Assembly (NCBI RefSeq): GCF_029868745.1
Contig: NZ_JARWOP010000291.1
Location: 1 to 40,986, forward strand
Origin: Nocardia wallacei
Lineage (GTDB): Bacteria > Actinomycetota > Actinomycetes > Mycobacteriales > Mycobacteriaceae
DNA length: 40,986 bases
Reading direction: 5' to 3'
Part shown: positions 1 to 9,138 of the stretch, one piece after another
Layout: each line of letters begins with the position of its first letter
How positions within the stretch are numbered: the stretch's first letter is position 1
Made by a program: the position numbers and the translations under genes
The notes under the pieces: generated by a model
Told to the model about the DNA's origin: nothing
The model's database searches: none
What the model saw: the letters and a program-made list of their open reading frames with translations, nothing else

Positions 1-3000
1 CGGCACCCCCCGCGCCGCGACGCGGGGCAGAGCGTTGCGCAGCGCGGGGGTCTTCTGTTTGGATCGCATCACCTGTAACCGGGGGGGGGGCCGGGGGCCG
101 CGCGCCGGGTTCACCACCTCGACCAGCCGCTCGAACGGCACGTCCGAATTGGCGAAGGCGTCCAGGTCGGTTTCGCGGACCCGGTCGAGCATGCGGTCGA
201 AACCGGCGGCCGGGTCGACCGCGGTGCGCAGCACCAGGGTGTTGACGAACATGCCGACCAGGTCGTCGAGCGCCGGATCGGAGCGGCCCGCGATGGGTGT
301 GCCGATCGCGATGTCGGTGCTGTGGCACAGCCGCGCGAGCAGGGTGGCCAGTGCCGCGTGCAGCACCATGAAGGTGCTCACGCCGCGCTCGGCGGCCAGC
401 TCCGCGATGTCGCGGCGGGTGGCGGCCGGAATGGCGAACTCGACGGTGGCGCCCGCCGCGTCGCGCCGCATCGGCCGCGGCCGGTCCGTCGGCAGGTCGA
501 GCTGATCGGGCAGACCGGCGAGCGCGCCCCGCCAGTACGCCAGCTGCCGCGACAGCGCGCTCGCGGGATCGTCTTCGTCGCCGAGCAGTTCGCGCTGCCA
601 CAGGGCGAAGTCGGCGTATTGCACCGGAAGCGGCAGCCAGCGCGGGGCCGATCCCGCCGCGCGGGCGGCGACGGCCGTCATCAGGTCGCGGGCCAGCGGC
701 GCGATGGACCAGCCGTCGCCGCAAATGTGGTGCAGCACAATGAGAAACACGTGCGACTGGGGACCGGTGGCGTACAGCGCCACCCGGATGGGGGCCTGGC
801 TGCGCAGGTCGAACCCGTAGCCCGCGTATTCGGTGGCCAAGGCGAGCGCGTCGGTGCCGGTGGCGTCGATCGGCTCCAGTGTCAGCGGGATCTCCGCGGC
901 GGGATGCACCACCTGCACCGGGCCTCGGACCGCGGCGGCCGTCGCGGAGGTCGGGGCATCGGGGAAGGTGGTGCGCAGGCTTTCGTGCCGTTCCAGCACG
1001 TCGACGAGTCCGGCGCGCAGCGCCTCGAGGTCCAGCGGGCCGGTGAGTTCGACGGCCAGCGGCATGTTGTACGCCGCCGGATGCTCGGCGAACCGGTTCA
1101 GGATCCACAACCGCTGCTGGGCCAGCGAGAGCGGGATGTGCTCGGGCCGCGGCGCCGCGCCGAGGGCCGGTGAGGCGGTGTCCGGGCCGTGCGCGTCCAG
1201 CCGGAGGGCGAGCGCAACGATCGTCGGCGACTCGAACAGATCCCGGATGGTCAGGGCGGCGCCGAGACCGCTGTTGACGCGGGCGACCACGCGAGCCGCC
1301 GACAGCGAGTTGCCGCCGAGGTCGAAGAAGCTGTCCTCCACGCCGATCTCGTCGCCGCCGAGGACCTCGGTGACGATCGCCGCGAGCTGCCGCTCCAGCG
1401 CCGTGCGCGGTCCGGTCGCCGGGCCGGGGCCCCGGCGCGGGCCGGATTCCGGTGCGGGCAGGGCCTTCCGGTCCACCTTGCCGTTGGGGCTCAGCGGCAG
1501 TTCGTCGAGCAGGATCAGGTGCGCGGGCACCAGATAGCCCGGCAGCCGGCGGCGCAGCGCGGACAGCAGGTCGGCGGCCCGCACCGTGGCGGCGGGGGCG
1601 GCGACCGCGTAGGCGACCAGTTCGTCGCCGCCGGGGGCGCGGTGGGCCACGCAGACCGCGCGGGCCACCCGGTCGTCGGCCGCCAGGGCCGCCTCGATCT
1701 CACCGAGTTCGATGCGAACGCCGCGGATCTTGACCTGGAAGTCGCTGCGCCCCAGGTACTCCAGCACACCCGTGCCTTCCGCGTGCCGCCAGCGGACCAG
1801 GTCGCCGGTGCGGTACATGCGGCCCGCGGTGCCGGCCGCGAACGGGTCGGCGACGAATCGTTCGGCGCTGAGTCCCGGCCGGGAGAGGTATCCGCGGGCC
1901 AGTTGGACGCCCGACAGATACAGCTCGCCGGTCACCCCCGGCGGGACCGGGCGCAGGTACTCGTCGAGCACATAGGTGCGCGTGTTCCAGACGGGTGCGC
2001 CGATCGGCACGCTGTCCTCGGCCCCCGCGCACTGCCACGCGGTGACGTCGACGGCCGCCTCGGTCGGGCCGTACAGGTTGTGCAGCTCCACCGTGGCGGC
2101 GGGCAGGGCGGCGCGGAACTCGCGCACCGTGGCGGCGGGCAGCGCCTCGCCACTGCAGAACACCCGGCGCAGACCGGTGCAGCCGCGCACGTCGGTGTCG
2201 CTGACGAACACCGACAGCATCGACGGCACGAAATGCGCTGTGGTGACGCCCTTCTCGGCGATCAGCGCGGCCAGGTAGGCGGGATCGCGGTGCCCGTCCG
2301 GGGCGGCGATCACCAGGCGCGCGCCGATCTGCAAGGGCCAGAAGAACTCCCACACCGAGACGTCGAAAGTGGCGGGCGTCTTCTGCAGCACCACGTCGGT
2401 CTCGTCCAGCGGATAGGCATGCTGCATCCAGCGCAGCCGGTTGACGATCGCGGCATGCGAGACGCCGACGCCCTTCGGCCTGCCGGTGGAGCCGGAGGTG
2501 AAGATCACGTAGGCCAGATGATCCGGCCGCAGCGGCGTGCGGCGCTCGGCGTCGGTCACGGGGAGCGGGCTGACCGCGGCCATGTCGGCGGTATCGATGT
2601 CGAAGCGCGCGGCGGAAGGCGGCAGCGCGCAGTCGTCGCCGGACAGGGTGAGTACGCACAGTGGTCGGGCCTGCTCAAGCATGTGCCCGATGCGCTCGGC
2701 CGGGTGATCGGGGTCGATCGGCAGGTACGCGGCGCCCGACTGCACGATCGCGTACATGCCGACCACCAGGTCGATACCGCGCCGCAGGGCCAGCCCGACC
2801 ACCGTGTCCGGACCGGCGCCGCGCTCGATGAGCACGCGCGCCAACCGGTTGGCGCGCTCGTGCAGTGCGCCGTACGACACGGTCTCGTCGCCGAATTCGA
2901 GGGCCGTGGCCTGCGGGCACGCGGTGGCGCGCGCCGCGAACAGGCTCGCCAGCGTGCCTTCCTGCCGCGCGACAGTCGTCGAATTCCATTCCCGCACAAC

Positions 3001-4371
3001 CAGTTCGCGCTCGGCCACGGTGATCACGGGCACCGCGGCGGCGGGCGTGGCGGGGTCGGCGGCGAGGAGCCGGGCCAGGAAGTCCAGGAACCGGCCGTGG
3101 TGGCTCTCCAGCTCCGCGCTCCCGTACAGCTGGGGGTTGGCCTCGAAATCGACGTGGATGCGGTTGCCCGCGCCGTTGTAGAGGTTGATCGACAGATCCT
3201 CCACCGGTCCGGTGGACAGCACGTTCAGCGAGCCCACCAGGCTGCCGAAACGCAACTCGCTGTGAAACAGCATGATGTTGACCATCGGGCCGAAGAAGCC
3301 CCGGGAGTCGCGCGAATAGCCGCAGTCGCGGCGGATGTCGTCGTGCCGGTAGCGCTGGTGCCGCAGCGCGCCGGTGATCTGCAACTCGGCCGCCTTGACC
3401 ACATCGCGCACGGTGGTGCCGGGGTCGAAACGGATGCGGATCGGCACCACGTTCGACACCACGCCCGCCGAGCGGCGCAGCGCGACCGTGGTGCGCGCCG
3501 ACACCGGCAGGCTCAGCACCACATCGGGGTTTCCGGTGGCGGCTCGCACGTAGCAGGCCAGCGCCGCGACGAACAGGGTGGAGTTCTGGGTCGCGAACGT
3601 GCCGGTGGCCGCGGCCAGGTCGGCCTCGACCGAGGCGGGCAGCATCGCGGCGGCGATGCGGCGGCCGGTCACGGGGGGCGCGGCGACGCTCGTGGTGGAC
3701 AGGCTCATCGGCGCGCCGACGCCCGCCAGCTGCTCGGTCCAGTACTCGCGGTCGGCCCGGAAGCGGCTGGTCTCACGGTAACTCGACTCACCGGCGTAGA
3801 GGTCGGCCAGCGCGGTGGCGCGCGAGGCGACCGGCTCGGTGTGGTTCTCCAGGGCTGTATATATCTCCGCGGTGCGGGTGAGCGCGTTCATCGCGCCGTA
3901 TCCGTCGATGACGATGTGATGGCCGCGGGAGTACCAGATGTAGTCGCGGGCGCCTAGGCGCAGCACGACGTTGGTGGTCAGCGGGTCGTGCTCGAGATCC
4001 ATGGGGCTGCCGGCGTGCTCGTTCATCCAGCGCAGCGCCGCCGCCTTCGGGTCCGGCTCGTGCCGCAGGTCGACGCGCGCCCAGCCCGGCCGCCGCGCGG
4101 GATCGACCACCTGCTGCGGAATGCCGTCGACCTCCAGCAGCCGCACCTGCCCGACCTGAGCCTCCGCGCCGAACCGCTCGACGGCGTACAGCAGCCGGCC
4201 GACGTCGAGGTCGCCGTGGATCTCCACGTACTGCGCGACGGTCAGCGGAACGTCCGGTTCCAGCTGCTGCGCGTACCAGATCGCGGTCTGCGCGGGCGAC
4301 AGATCAAAGGGCTGTGCTGAGAATTCGCCGGAAGTGCATTGGACTACGCGATCGGTGGCCAATGAACTCAT
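1..4371 (-). CDS. Non-ribosomal peptide synthetase, C-A(Ser)-T-C..., 3' end missing
   Basis: The reading frame stays open from ATG 4371 to base 1, so at least 1,456 residues are present and the rest lies beyond the edge. Order seen: condensation domain (about 20-450; HHIVIDG near 149), adenylation domain (about 470-960; FTSGSTGRPKG core, NLYGPTE), carrier domain (LGGNSLSA phosphopantetheine site near 1020), then an LCL-type condensation domain (HHICGDGWS near 1217). Pocket residues read from FDVSVWEFF, HFVPSM, VFCSGE and NLYGPTEAAVDV give DVWHFSLVDK, the serine code of EntF. The first C domain also resembles EntF's, which joins an aryl acid to serine (family knowledge), so an N-acyl- or N-aroyl-serine peptide is inferred. 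ATG 4371 is preceded by GGAG at 6 nt. Residues after about 1423 look degraded by poor base calls in the G-run at 81-90, although the frame holds and QVM of the C-domain motif is still readable. Confidence 0.93.
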   Translation of the reverse strand, partial: MSSLATDRVVQCTSGEFSAQPFDLSPAQTAIWYAQQLEPDVPLTVAQYVEIHGDLDVGRLLYAVERFGAEAQVGQVRLLEVDGIPQQVVDPARRPGWARVDLRHEPDPKAAALRWMNEHAGSPMDLEHDPLTTNVVLRLGARDYIWYSRGHHIVIDGYGAMNALTRTAEIYTALENHTEPVASRATALADLYAGESSYRETSRFRADREYWTEQLAGVGAPMSLSTTSVAAPPVTGRRIAAAMLPASVEADLAAATGTFATQNSTLFVAALACYVRAATGNPDVVLSLPVSARTTVALRRSAGVVSNVVPIRIRFDPGTTVRDVVKAAELQITGALRHQRYRHDDIRRDCGYSRDSRGFFGPMVNIMLFHSELRFGSLVGSLNVLSTGPVEDLSINLYNGAGNRIHVDFEANPQLYGSAELESHHGRFLDFLARLLAADPATPAAAVPVITVAERELVVREWNSTTVARQEGTLASLFAARATACPQATALEFGDETVSYGALHERANRLARVLIERGAGPDTVVGLALRRGIDLVVGMYAIVQSGAAYLPIDPDHPAERIGHMLEQARPLCVLTLSGDDCALPPSAARFDIDTADMAAVSPLPVTDAERRTPLRPDHLAYVIFTSGSTGRPKGVGVSHAAIVNRLRWMQHAYPLDETDVVLQKTPATFDVSVWEFFWPLQIGARLVIAAPDGHRDPAYLAALIAEKGVTTAHFVPSMLSVFVSDTDVRGCTGLRRVFCSGEALPAATVREFRAALPAATVELHNLYGPTEAAVDVTAWQCAGAEDSVPIGAPVWNTRTYVLDEYLRPVPPGVTGELYLSGVQLARGYLSRPGLSAERFVADPFAAGTAGRMYRTGDLVRWRHAEGTGVLEYLGRSDFQVKIRGVRIELGEIEAALAADDRVARAVCVAHRAPGGDELVAYAVAAPAATVRAADLLSALRRRLPGYLVPAHLILLDELPLSPNGKVDRKALPAPESGPRRGPGPATGPRTALERQLAAIVTEVLGGDEIGVEDSFFDLGGNSLSAARVVARVNSGLGAALTIRDLFESPTIVALALRLDAHGPDTASPALGAAPRPEHIPLSLAQQRLWILNRFAEHPAAYNMPLAVELTGPLDLEALRAGLVDVLERHESLRTTFPDAPTSATAAAVRGPVQVVHPAAEIPLTLEPIDATGTDALALATEYAGYGFDLRSQAPIRVALYATGPQSHVFLIVLHHICGDGWSIAPLARDLMTAVAARAAGSAPRWLPLPVQYADFALWQRELLGDEDDPASALSRQLAYWRGALAGLPDQLDLPTDRPRPMRRDAAGATVEFAIPAATRRDIAELAAERGVSTFMVLHAALATLLARLCHSTDIAIGTPIAGRSDPALDDLVGMFVNTLVLRTAVDPAAGFDRMLDRVRETDLDAFANSDVPFERLVEVVNPARGPRPPPRLQVMRSKQKTPALRNALPRVAARGVP

Positions 4372-4430
4372 CAATCACTCCGTTCTGCCGCTGTTGACGC
4401 AACTCCCCCAAGCCCTCGAGAACGACGCTG

Positions 4431-4456
4431 CGGCGGGTGCGCGCACGCACCCGCCG
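4431..4456. promoter_or_regulatory. Perfect hairpin in the NRPS leader
   Basis: An 11-bp arm CGGCGGGTGCG and its exact complement flank a 4-nt loop (CGCA). It lies 60 bp upstream of the NRPS start, inside the leader on the coding side. There is no T-tract after it, so a simple intrinsic terminator is not obvious; an attenuator, an mRNA-stabilising stem or a protein site are alternatives. Confidence 0.5.
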
Positions 4457-4611
4457 TAGGACGTGATCCACGCCCTATGATTCGGAGCATGGCGTCGGGC
4501 GGATCGGTAGCGATCTCGAGATGTTGCACTTCGAACCACATTGGCGGAGAGGAACTTCGGTCAGCTACCTCTTCGCAAACCACAAAGATGTTTAGAAAAC
4601 GCAGTTCAAGC

Positions 4612-4632
4612 ACTTCCCCTGACAAGGGAAGT
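4612..4632. promoter_or_regulatory. Inverted repeat ACTTCCC-n7-GGGAAGT, operator-like
   Basis: Perfect 7-bp arms around a 7-nt spacer, in a distinctly AT-richer stretch (about 4480-4660) that is otherwise gene-free and lies 240 bp upstream of the NRPS. The position suits a regulator of NRPS transcription. No other copy was noticed, so the binding protein is unknown. The 350-bp interval 4372-4721 holds this repeat, the hairpin at 4431-4456 and no convincing gene. Confidence 0.4.
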
Positions 4633-4721
4633 CGTGTCTCGCAATAACTCGGCGAATAGTGTGCGGCAACGCGAACCGATGCGTGACGCTCGCACCGGCC
4701 CGGCCGTGGCCCAGGTGTTCG

Positions 4722-6458
4722 CTACTCGGCGGGAGCCGGTGCGGCCGACCGGCGGCGCACTCGGCCGCCGAGCGCGCCCGCATCCACCGGATGCTCCGGC
4801 GGCGAAATTCGCCGCCGAATAGCCACAGCCACAACAACAGCCGCGGCAAGGATACACAACACGCGTTCGGGCAGCGGGCCCAGCCGGGTCGCCGGTGTGG
4901 TGGCGGTGCGCAGCGGCAGCGTCGCCTCCAGCGCGGCGGGCACGAATTTCGGGGTCTGCTCGGCCACCGCGCCGTCGGCGGTGACGATCGCGCTGACCCC
5001 ACTGGTGGCCGCCACCACCAGGGCGCGGCCGTGTTCGACGGCGCGCACCCGGGACATGGCCAGCTGCTGGTAGGTCATCTCGGTGTCGCCGAAGGTGGCG
5101 TTGTTGGTGGGCACGGTCAGCAGTTGGGCGCCGGCGCGCAGGGAGTCCTCGAAGGCGCGGTCGAAGGCCACCTCGTAACAGGTGGCGACGCCGATCGCGA
5201 CCGGCGGTCCCCCGCCCGCGGGTTGCGCGTGCACCACGCCGTCGCCGTGGCCGGGCACGAAATAGCCTGCCCGGTCGGCGTATTCGGAGAAGTGCCGGAA
5301 GAACCCGCGCATCGGCAGATACTCGCCGAACGGCTGGATGATCCGCTTGTCGTGCCGCTCCCCCGGTCCGGCGAGGCCGTTCCACACCAGCACCGAGTTC
5401 GTGGTGGTGTCGTCGGAGTTCACCAGTACCGCGCCGACCAGGATGGGCGCGTGGATCGCGGCGGACACCGCGCCGATCTCGCGGGCGGCGTCGGCGTTGC
5501 GCAGCGGGTCGATATCGGACGAATTCTCCGGCCAGATCACCACATCCGGCTGCCGGGCCTGTCCGGCGGCGACGGCGCGGGCCAGTTCCTCGGTGCGGCG
5601 GACGTGATTGTCGAGGACGGCGCGGCGCTGCGCGTTGAAGTCCAGTCCCAGCCGCGGCACGCTGCCCTGGATCGCGGCGACCGTGATCGGCCGGTCACCG
5701 TCGTCCGGGGCGGGCAGCGCGGTCCGGAGGATCACTCCGGTACACGGGATGATAGCCACAGCCGTTGCGACAGTGATAATTCCGGGTAGCCACCTGGGCT
5801 TTCGGTGGTCGGCGGCGCGTAACGCCAAGGCCGCCAGCAGCGTTCCGGTGAACGCCACCGCGAAGCTCACGCCGGGCGCCCCGGCCACCGCCGCGAGCGG
5901 CAGGTACCAGCCGTCGCCCTGGCCGAATGCCAGACGGCCCCAAGGGAATCCGCCGAACGGGAAACTCGAGCGACCCCATTCGGTGAGCGTCCACATCGCC
6001 GCGATCCACAGCGGCCAGCCCGGAACCGTACCGACCAGCCGCGCCAGCAGCCCGAACAGGCCCACGTAGACCGCGCACGCCGCCGACAGCGCCAGCCACG
6101 GCACCGGGCCGACATAGATCCCGGTCCACGGCAGCAACGGCACGAAGAACGCCAGCCCCGCCACCAGCCCGTACCCGAATCCCCCGCGCAGACGGCCGGA
6201 TCCGCGCACCACCAGTGTCAGCACGCCGATCCCGAACGGGGCGAGATACCAGCAGGTACGCGGCGGGAAGCTCGCATAGATCAGCAACCCCGCAATGACT
6301 GCCCCGCCGATTCGCCACCACACCGGATGCCCCGCGACCCAGCCCCGCAGACCCGTCCGCTCCGGGCCTCCCGTCGCGGCGTCGCCGACACCGGCCCGCG
6401 GTTCGCGAGCAGACCCGGACACCATTGTCGCGAGGCGCGCCCCCCACCGTCCGCTCAC
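4722..6458 (-). CDS. lnt: Apolipoprotein N-acyltransferase Lnt
   Basis: Transfers an acyl chain to the N-terminal cysteine of lipoproteins in the cytoplasmic membrane. The N-terminal half holds a run of membrane segments, followed by a nitrilase-fold domain and one last hydrophobic segment. The expected Glu-Lys-Cys triad is visible as WPENSSD, HDKRIIQPFGEYLP and ATCYEVAFD. The sequence closely resembles the Lnt half of mycobacterial Ppm1 (for example VPRLGLDFNAQRRAVLDNHV). I chose GTG 6458 because GGAGG stands 4 nt before it, giving 578 aa; ATG 6425 is the alternative, and a longer frame to 6554 has weak codon bias. The polyprenol-phosphate mannose synthase that normally follows or is fused is not here; the NRPS follows instead. 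Confidence 0.93.
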   Translation of the reverse strand: MSGRWGARLATMVSGSAREPRAGVGDAATGGPERTGLRGWVAGHPVWWRIGGAVIAGLLIYASFPPRTCWYLAPFGIGVLTLVVRGSGRLRGGFGYGLVAGLAFFVPLLPWTGIYVGPVPWLALSAACAVYVGLFGLLARLVGTVPGWPLWIAAMWTLTEWGRSSFPFGGFPWGRLAFGQGDGWYLPLAAVAGAPGVSFAVAFTGTLLAALALRAADHRKPRWLPGIITVATAVAIIPCTGVILRTALPAPDDGDRPITVAAIQGSVPRLGLDFNAQRRAVLDNHVRRTEELARAVAAGQARQPDVVIWPENSSDIDPLRNADAAREIGAVSAAIHAPILVGAVLVNSDDTTTNSVLVWNGLAGPGERHDKRIIQPFGEYLPMRGFFRHFSEYADRAGYFVPGHGDGVVHAQPAGGGPPVAIGVATCYEVAFDRAFEDSLRAGAQLLTVPTNNATFGDTEMTYQQLAMSRVRAVEHGRALVVAATSGVSAIVTADGAVAEQTPKFVPAALEATLPLRTATTPATRLGPLPERVLCILAAAVVVAVAIRRRISPPEHPVDAGALGGRVRRRSAAPAPAE

Positions 6459-6905
6459 GCTTCCTCCGCGAACACCACAACCCGGCGCCGCGTCGACACG
6501 ACGCCCGCGAACTCCGAACGCCCACCGGCACCAAAGACCCCACGCACGGCCCACGACGTCCTGCTCGACACCGCGTCGATGCTACGGCCGCGACCCACCC
6601 ACCCTCCGCCGGGGCCGCCATACCGGGCCTCTGCGACCGGCGGACCGAATCGGCGGCCAGGCCAGGCCCACAGGGTGGAACGCAGCGGACAGTGCAGGCA
6701 GCGTGAGGGTCCGGTACGCGGGCGGAGCGGCGAAGCCGTACCTACCGACAGCGACGCGCCGACCGGACCGGCGAACCGGTCAGGCCACGTGGTCGATGCC
6801 GCCGCAGTGGATGGTGCGCATGCAGCGCGGACGCGGGCCGGGCGGACCCACGCCGGGGACGCCGTGCCGGACTTCGGCGACGCGGCCGCCGGTCCGTCGG
6901 ATTGA
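6459..6905. other. 447-bp interval without a recognisable gene
   Basis: Lies between the amidohydrolase stop and the lnt start on the minus strand. Open frames are present in several phases, as expected at this GC content, but none shows coding bias or a known family. No terminator or tandem repeat stands out. It presumably holds the lnt promoter. Confidence 0.6.
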
Positions 6906-8501
6906 TCAGGCTTCGTAGATGGTGGTGCCGCGGTGGACTGTGCGGAGGCAGCGCGGGGGTGCGGCGCCCGGGTCGAGTGGGGGGAGGCCGGGGACTCGGG
7001 AGCGTGGGTCGGTGGACCAGCGCTGGACCTTATCGGAGGCGGCGGCGACCACCAGGTCGGTCGCGTCCCACAGGGCGTAGGAGGCGGGGGCGCCGGGGAC
7101 CAGGGTGCCCGCGACGCCGTCGCGGACGCTGCCCGCCCGCCACGCGCCGCGGGTGGCGGCGGCGAATGCGGCGCGCGGGGAGATCTGGTGGCCGGGGGTG
7201 CGGTGGTGGACCGCCGCGCGGACGGCCTCCCACGGATTCAGGGCGGTCACGGGGGCGTCGGACCCGATCGCGAGGGAGATCCCGGCCGCGGCCATCGCGG
7301 CGTACGGGTTCAGGGCGGCGGCGCGCTCGGCACCCAGCCGCGCGGCGTACATGCCGGCAGGGCCGCCCCACTCGGCGTCGAATCCCGGTTGCACGCTGGC
7401 GATCACGCCGCAGGCCGCCAGCGCCGAGATCTGTGCGGCGTCGAGCAGTTCGGCGTGCTCGACGCGATGCCCGCGAGCCGCGACGGCCGGGCCGCCCAGT
7501 TCGGCGGCGACCCGCGAAAACCCTTGGGCCACCGCCTCGAGCGCCCCGTCGCCGATGGCATGGAAACCGGCCTGGATGCCCGCTTCGGTGCAGGCCCGCA
7601 CGTGCGCGGCGACCGCGTCGGCGTCGAGATAGCCGACGCCGGTGGTGTCGCGGTCGGCGTAGGGGGCGCGCAGCCACGCGGTGTGCGAGCCGATCGAACC
7701 GTCCACGAACAGATCTCCGGCGAGTCCGTGCACCCCGAGTTCCTCGATCAGCGAGCGCGCCTCGCCGGCGCTGCGGACGGCCTCGCCCCAATAGGCCCGT
7801 ACCTGCACGCCGTGGGTGAATTCGAGGAGTTCGGTGACGTCCGCGCGGCCGGATATCTGCGGTCCGGCGCATTCGTGCACGGCCGCGATGCCGTGCGCGG
7901 CGGCGTGGTCGAGCGCGGCGCGGCGGGCGCGGTCGCGTTGCGGACGATCCAGTCCGCCGAGGGCGCTGGCACGGACCAGGTGATGGGCCTCGGCGCGCAA
8001 CGGCTCGCCCGGGGTGAATCCGGCCGCCGCGGTGACCGCGGGCACGGCGTCCAGCAGCGCGGTGGACGCGACGGCCGAATGTGCATCCACCCGAACGAGA
8101 TACACCGAACGGCCCGGTCCGGCGGCGGCGTCGATCTCCGCGGCCGTCGGCGGCCTGCCCTCGGGCCAGCGGGTCTCGTCCCAGCCGTCGCCGAGCACGG
8201 CGCCCGGATGTTCCAGGGCGTAGTCGCGCACGAGTGCCAGGCAGTGCGCCAGCGAGGTGGCCCCCGACAGATCCAGTCCGGTCAGTTGCAGGCCGAGCGC
8301 GGTGACGTGCACATGAGGGTCGACGAACGCCGGCGCCACGAATGTCCCGTCCAGTTCGATGATCTCGGCATCCGGATAGAGCGCCCGTCCGGGCCGGTCC
8401 GCGCCCAGCCACACCACCGTGCCGTCGGTCACCGCCATCGCCGTGGCGTCGGGTGAACTGGAACTGTAGATGCGTCCGCCGACCAGCAACTGGGTACTCA
8501 C
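6906..8501 (-). CDS. Amidohydrolase family 3 (YtcJ-like) metal-dependent hydrolase
   Basis: A 531-aa protein of the amidohydrolase superfamily. The metal-binding HxH is seen in FVDPHVHV (about residue 62-64), later metal and catalytic positions in GFHAIGDGA and GHRVEHAELL, and the Asp in AIGSDAPV near the C-terminus. Family members hydrolyse exocyclic amides or related C-N bonds; the substrate cannot be read from sequence. It starts with GTG 8501, with no clear Shine-Dalgarno sequence. It follows fxsA by 57 bp on the same strand and is probably co-transcribed with it. A gene between fxsA and ppm1/lnt is also found in mycobacteria. Confidence 0.9.
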   Translation of the reverse strand: MSTQLLVGGRIYSSSSPDATAMAVTDGTVVWLGADRPGRALYPDAEIIELDGTFVAPAFVDPHVHVTALGLQLTGLDLSGATSLAHCLALVRDYALEHPGAVLGDGWDETRWPEGRPPTAAEIDAAAGPGRSVYLVRVDAHSAVASTALLDAVPAVTAAAGFTPGEPLRAEAHHLVRASALGGLDRPQRDRARRAALDHAAAHGIAAVHECAGPQISGRADVTELLEFTHGVQVRAYWGEAVRSAGEARSLIEELGVHGLAGDLFVDGSIGSHTAWLRAPYADRDTTGVGYLDADAVAAHVRACTEAGIQAGFHAIGDGALEAVAQGFSRVAAELGGPAVAARGHRVEHAELLDAAQISALAACGVIASVQPGFDAEWGGPAGMYAARLGAERAAALNPYAAMAAAGISLAIGSDAPVTALNPWEAVRAAVHHRTPGHQISPRAAFAAATRGAWRAGSVRDGVAGTLVPGAPASYALWDATDLVVAAASDKVQRWSTDPRSRVPGLPPLDPGAAPPRCLRTVHRGTTIYEA

Positions 8502-8558
8502 GGCAGTCCAGTGTGCCGCATACCGGAACGGGGGTTCGCCCGGGCCGAGCGAGAAGTG

Positions 8559-9041
8559 TCAGCGCCCGTCGAGCATCGGGCGGGCCTCGCCCTGACCGTC
8601 GTCGTAGTACTGGTGCACGACCGTCCCGTCGACGACGTCGCCGCTGGGCTCGACGACCACGCCGTGATAGCCGGTCGCCATCGACAGCCGATCGATGCGG
8701 CGGGTGGCGAAGGCCGACACCACCGGGCGCAGCAGCGCACGGGTGGGTAGCAGCAGGAGCAGGCCGAACAGCGACGTGATCAGGCCCGGCACGAACATCA
8801 GGACGCCGCCGAGGGCGACCAGCGCACCGTCGGCCACGGCGGTGCCGGGCGCGATCTCCCCGCGACCGGCGCGGCGGAACTGGTCGAAGACCCGGCGGCC
8901 CTGCGAGCGCACCAGGATCATGCCCAGTCCGGACCCGGCGATCAGCAGCAGGATCGTCGGCACAACGCCGATCAGGTGGCCGACCACGACCAGTGCGGCG
9001 ATCTCGGCGACGAGGTAGAGCGCGAACAAGAGGGCGGGCAT
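8559..9041 (-). CDS. fxsA: FxsA family membrane protein
   Basis: 160 aa with hydrophobic segments at about 2-24, 26-42 and 72-98, and a polar C-terminal tail, the FxsA pattern. The first two segments are separated by a short loop and followed by the typical GMILVRSQGRR stretch. In E. coli FxsA overproduction relieves phage T7 exclusion by F; its normal role is unknown. ATG 9041 has AAAGGA at 6 nt. It heads the fxsA-amidohydrolase-lnt row. Confidence 0.9.
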   Translation of the reverse strand: MPALLFALYLVAEIAALVVVGHLIGVVPTILLLIAGSGLGMILVRSQGRRVFDQFRRAGRGEIAPGTAVADGALVALGGVLMFVPGLITSLFGLLLLLPTRALLRPVVSAFATRRIDRLSMATGYHGVVVEPSGDVVDGTVVHQYYDDGQGEARPMLDGR

Positions 9042-9138
9042 GGCGATCCTTTCGAAACGATCTACCCGTGCAACGTCCGGCGCGCCCGGATTTCTCCCGT
9101 CGACGCTGAATTCCTGCTGAGAAAGGCGGATCCGGGTG

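Noticed and set aside
60..100. A frameshift in the NRPS at the G-run
   Set aside because: Codon-by-codon reading shows the original frame continues through the run and recovers QVM; the damage looks like substitutions, not an indel.
1189..3957. A 922-codon open frame on the plus strand across the NRPS
   Set aside because: Antisense shadow; the minus frame carries all NRPS motifs.
4371..4625. An 84-codon minus-strand frame whose stop overlaps the NRPS start (TGATG)
   Set aside because: Looks like translational coupling, but the frame crosses the hairpin and the AT-rich promoter region and lacks codon bias or a ribosome site.
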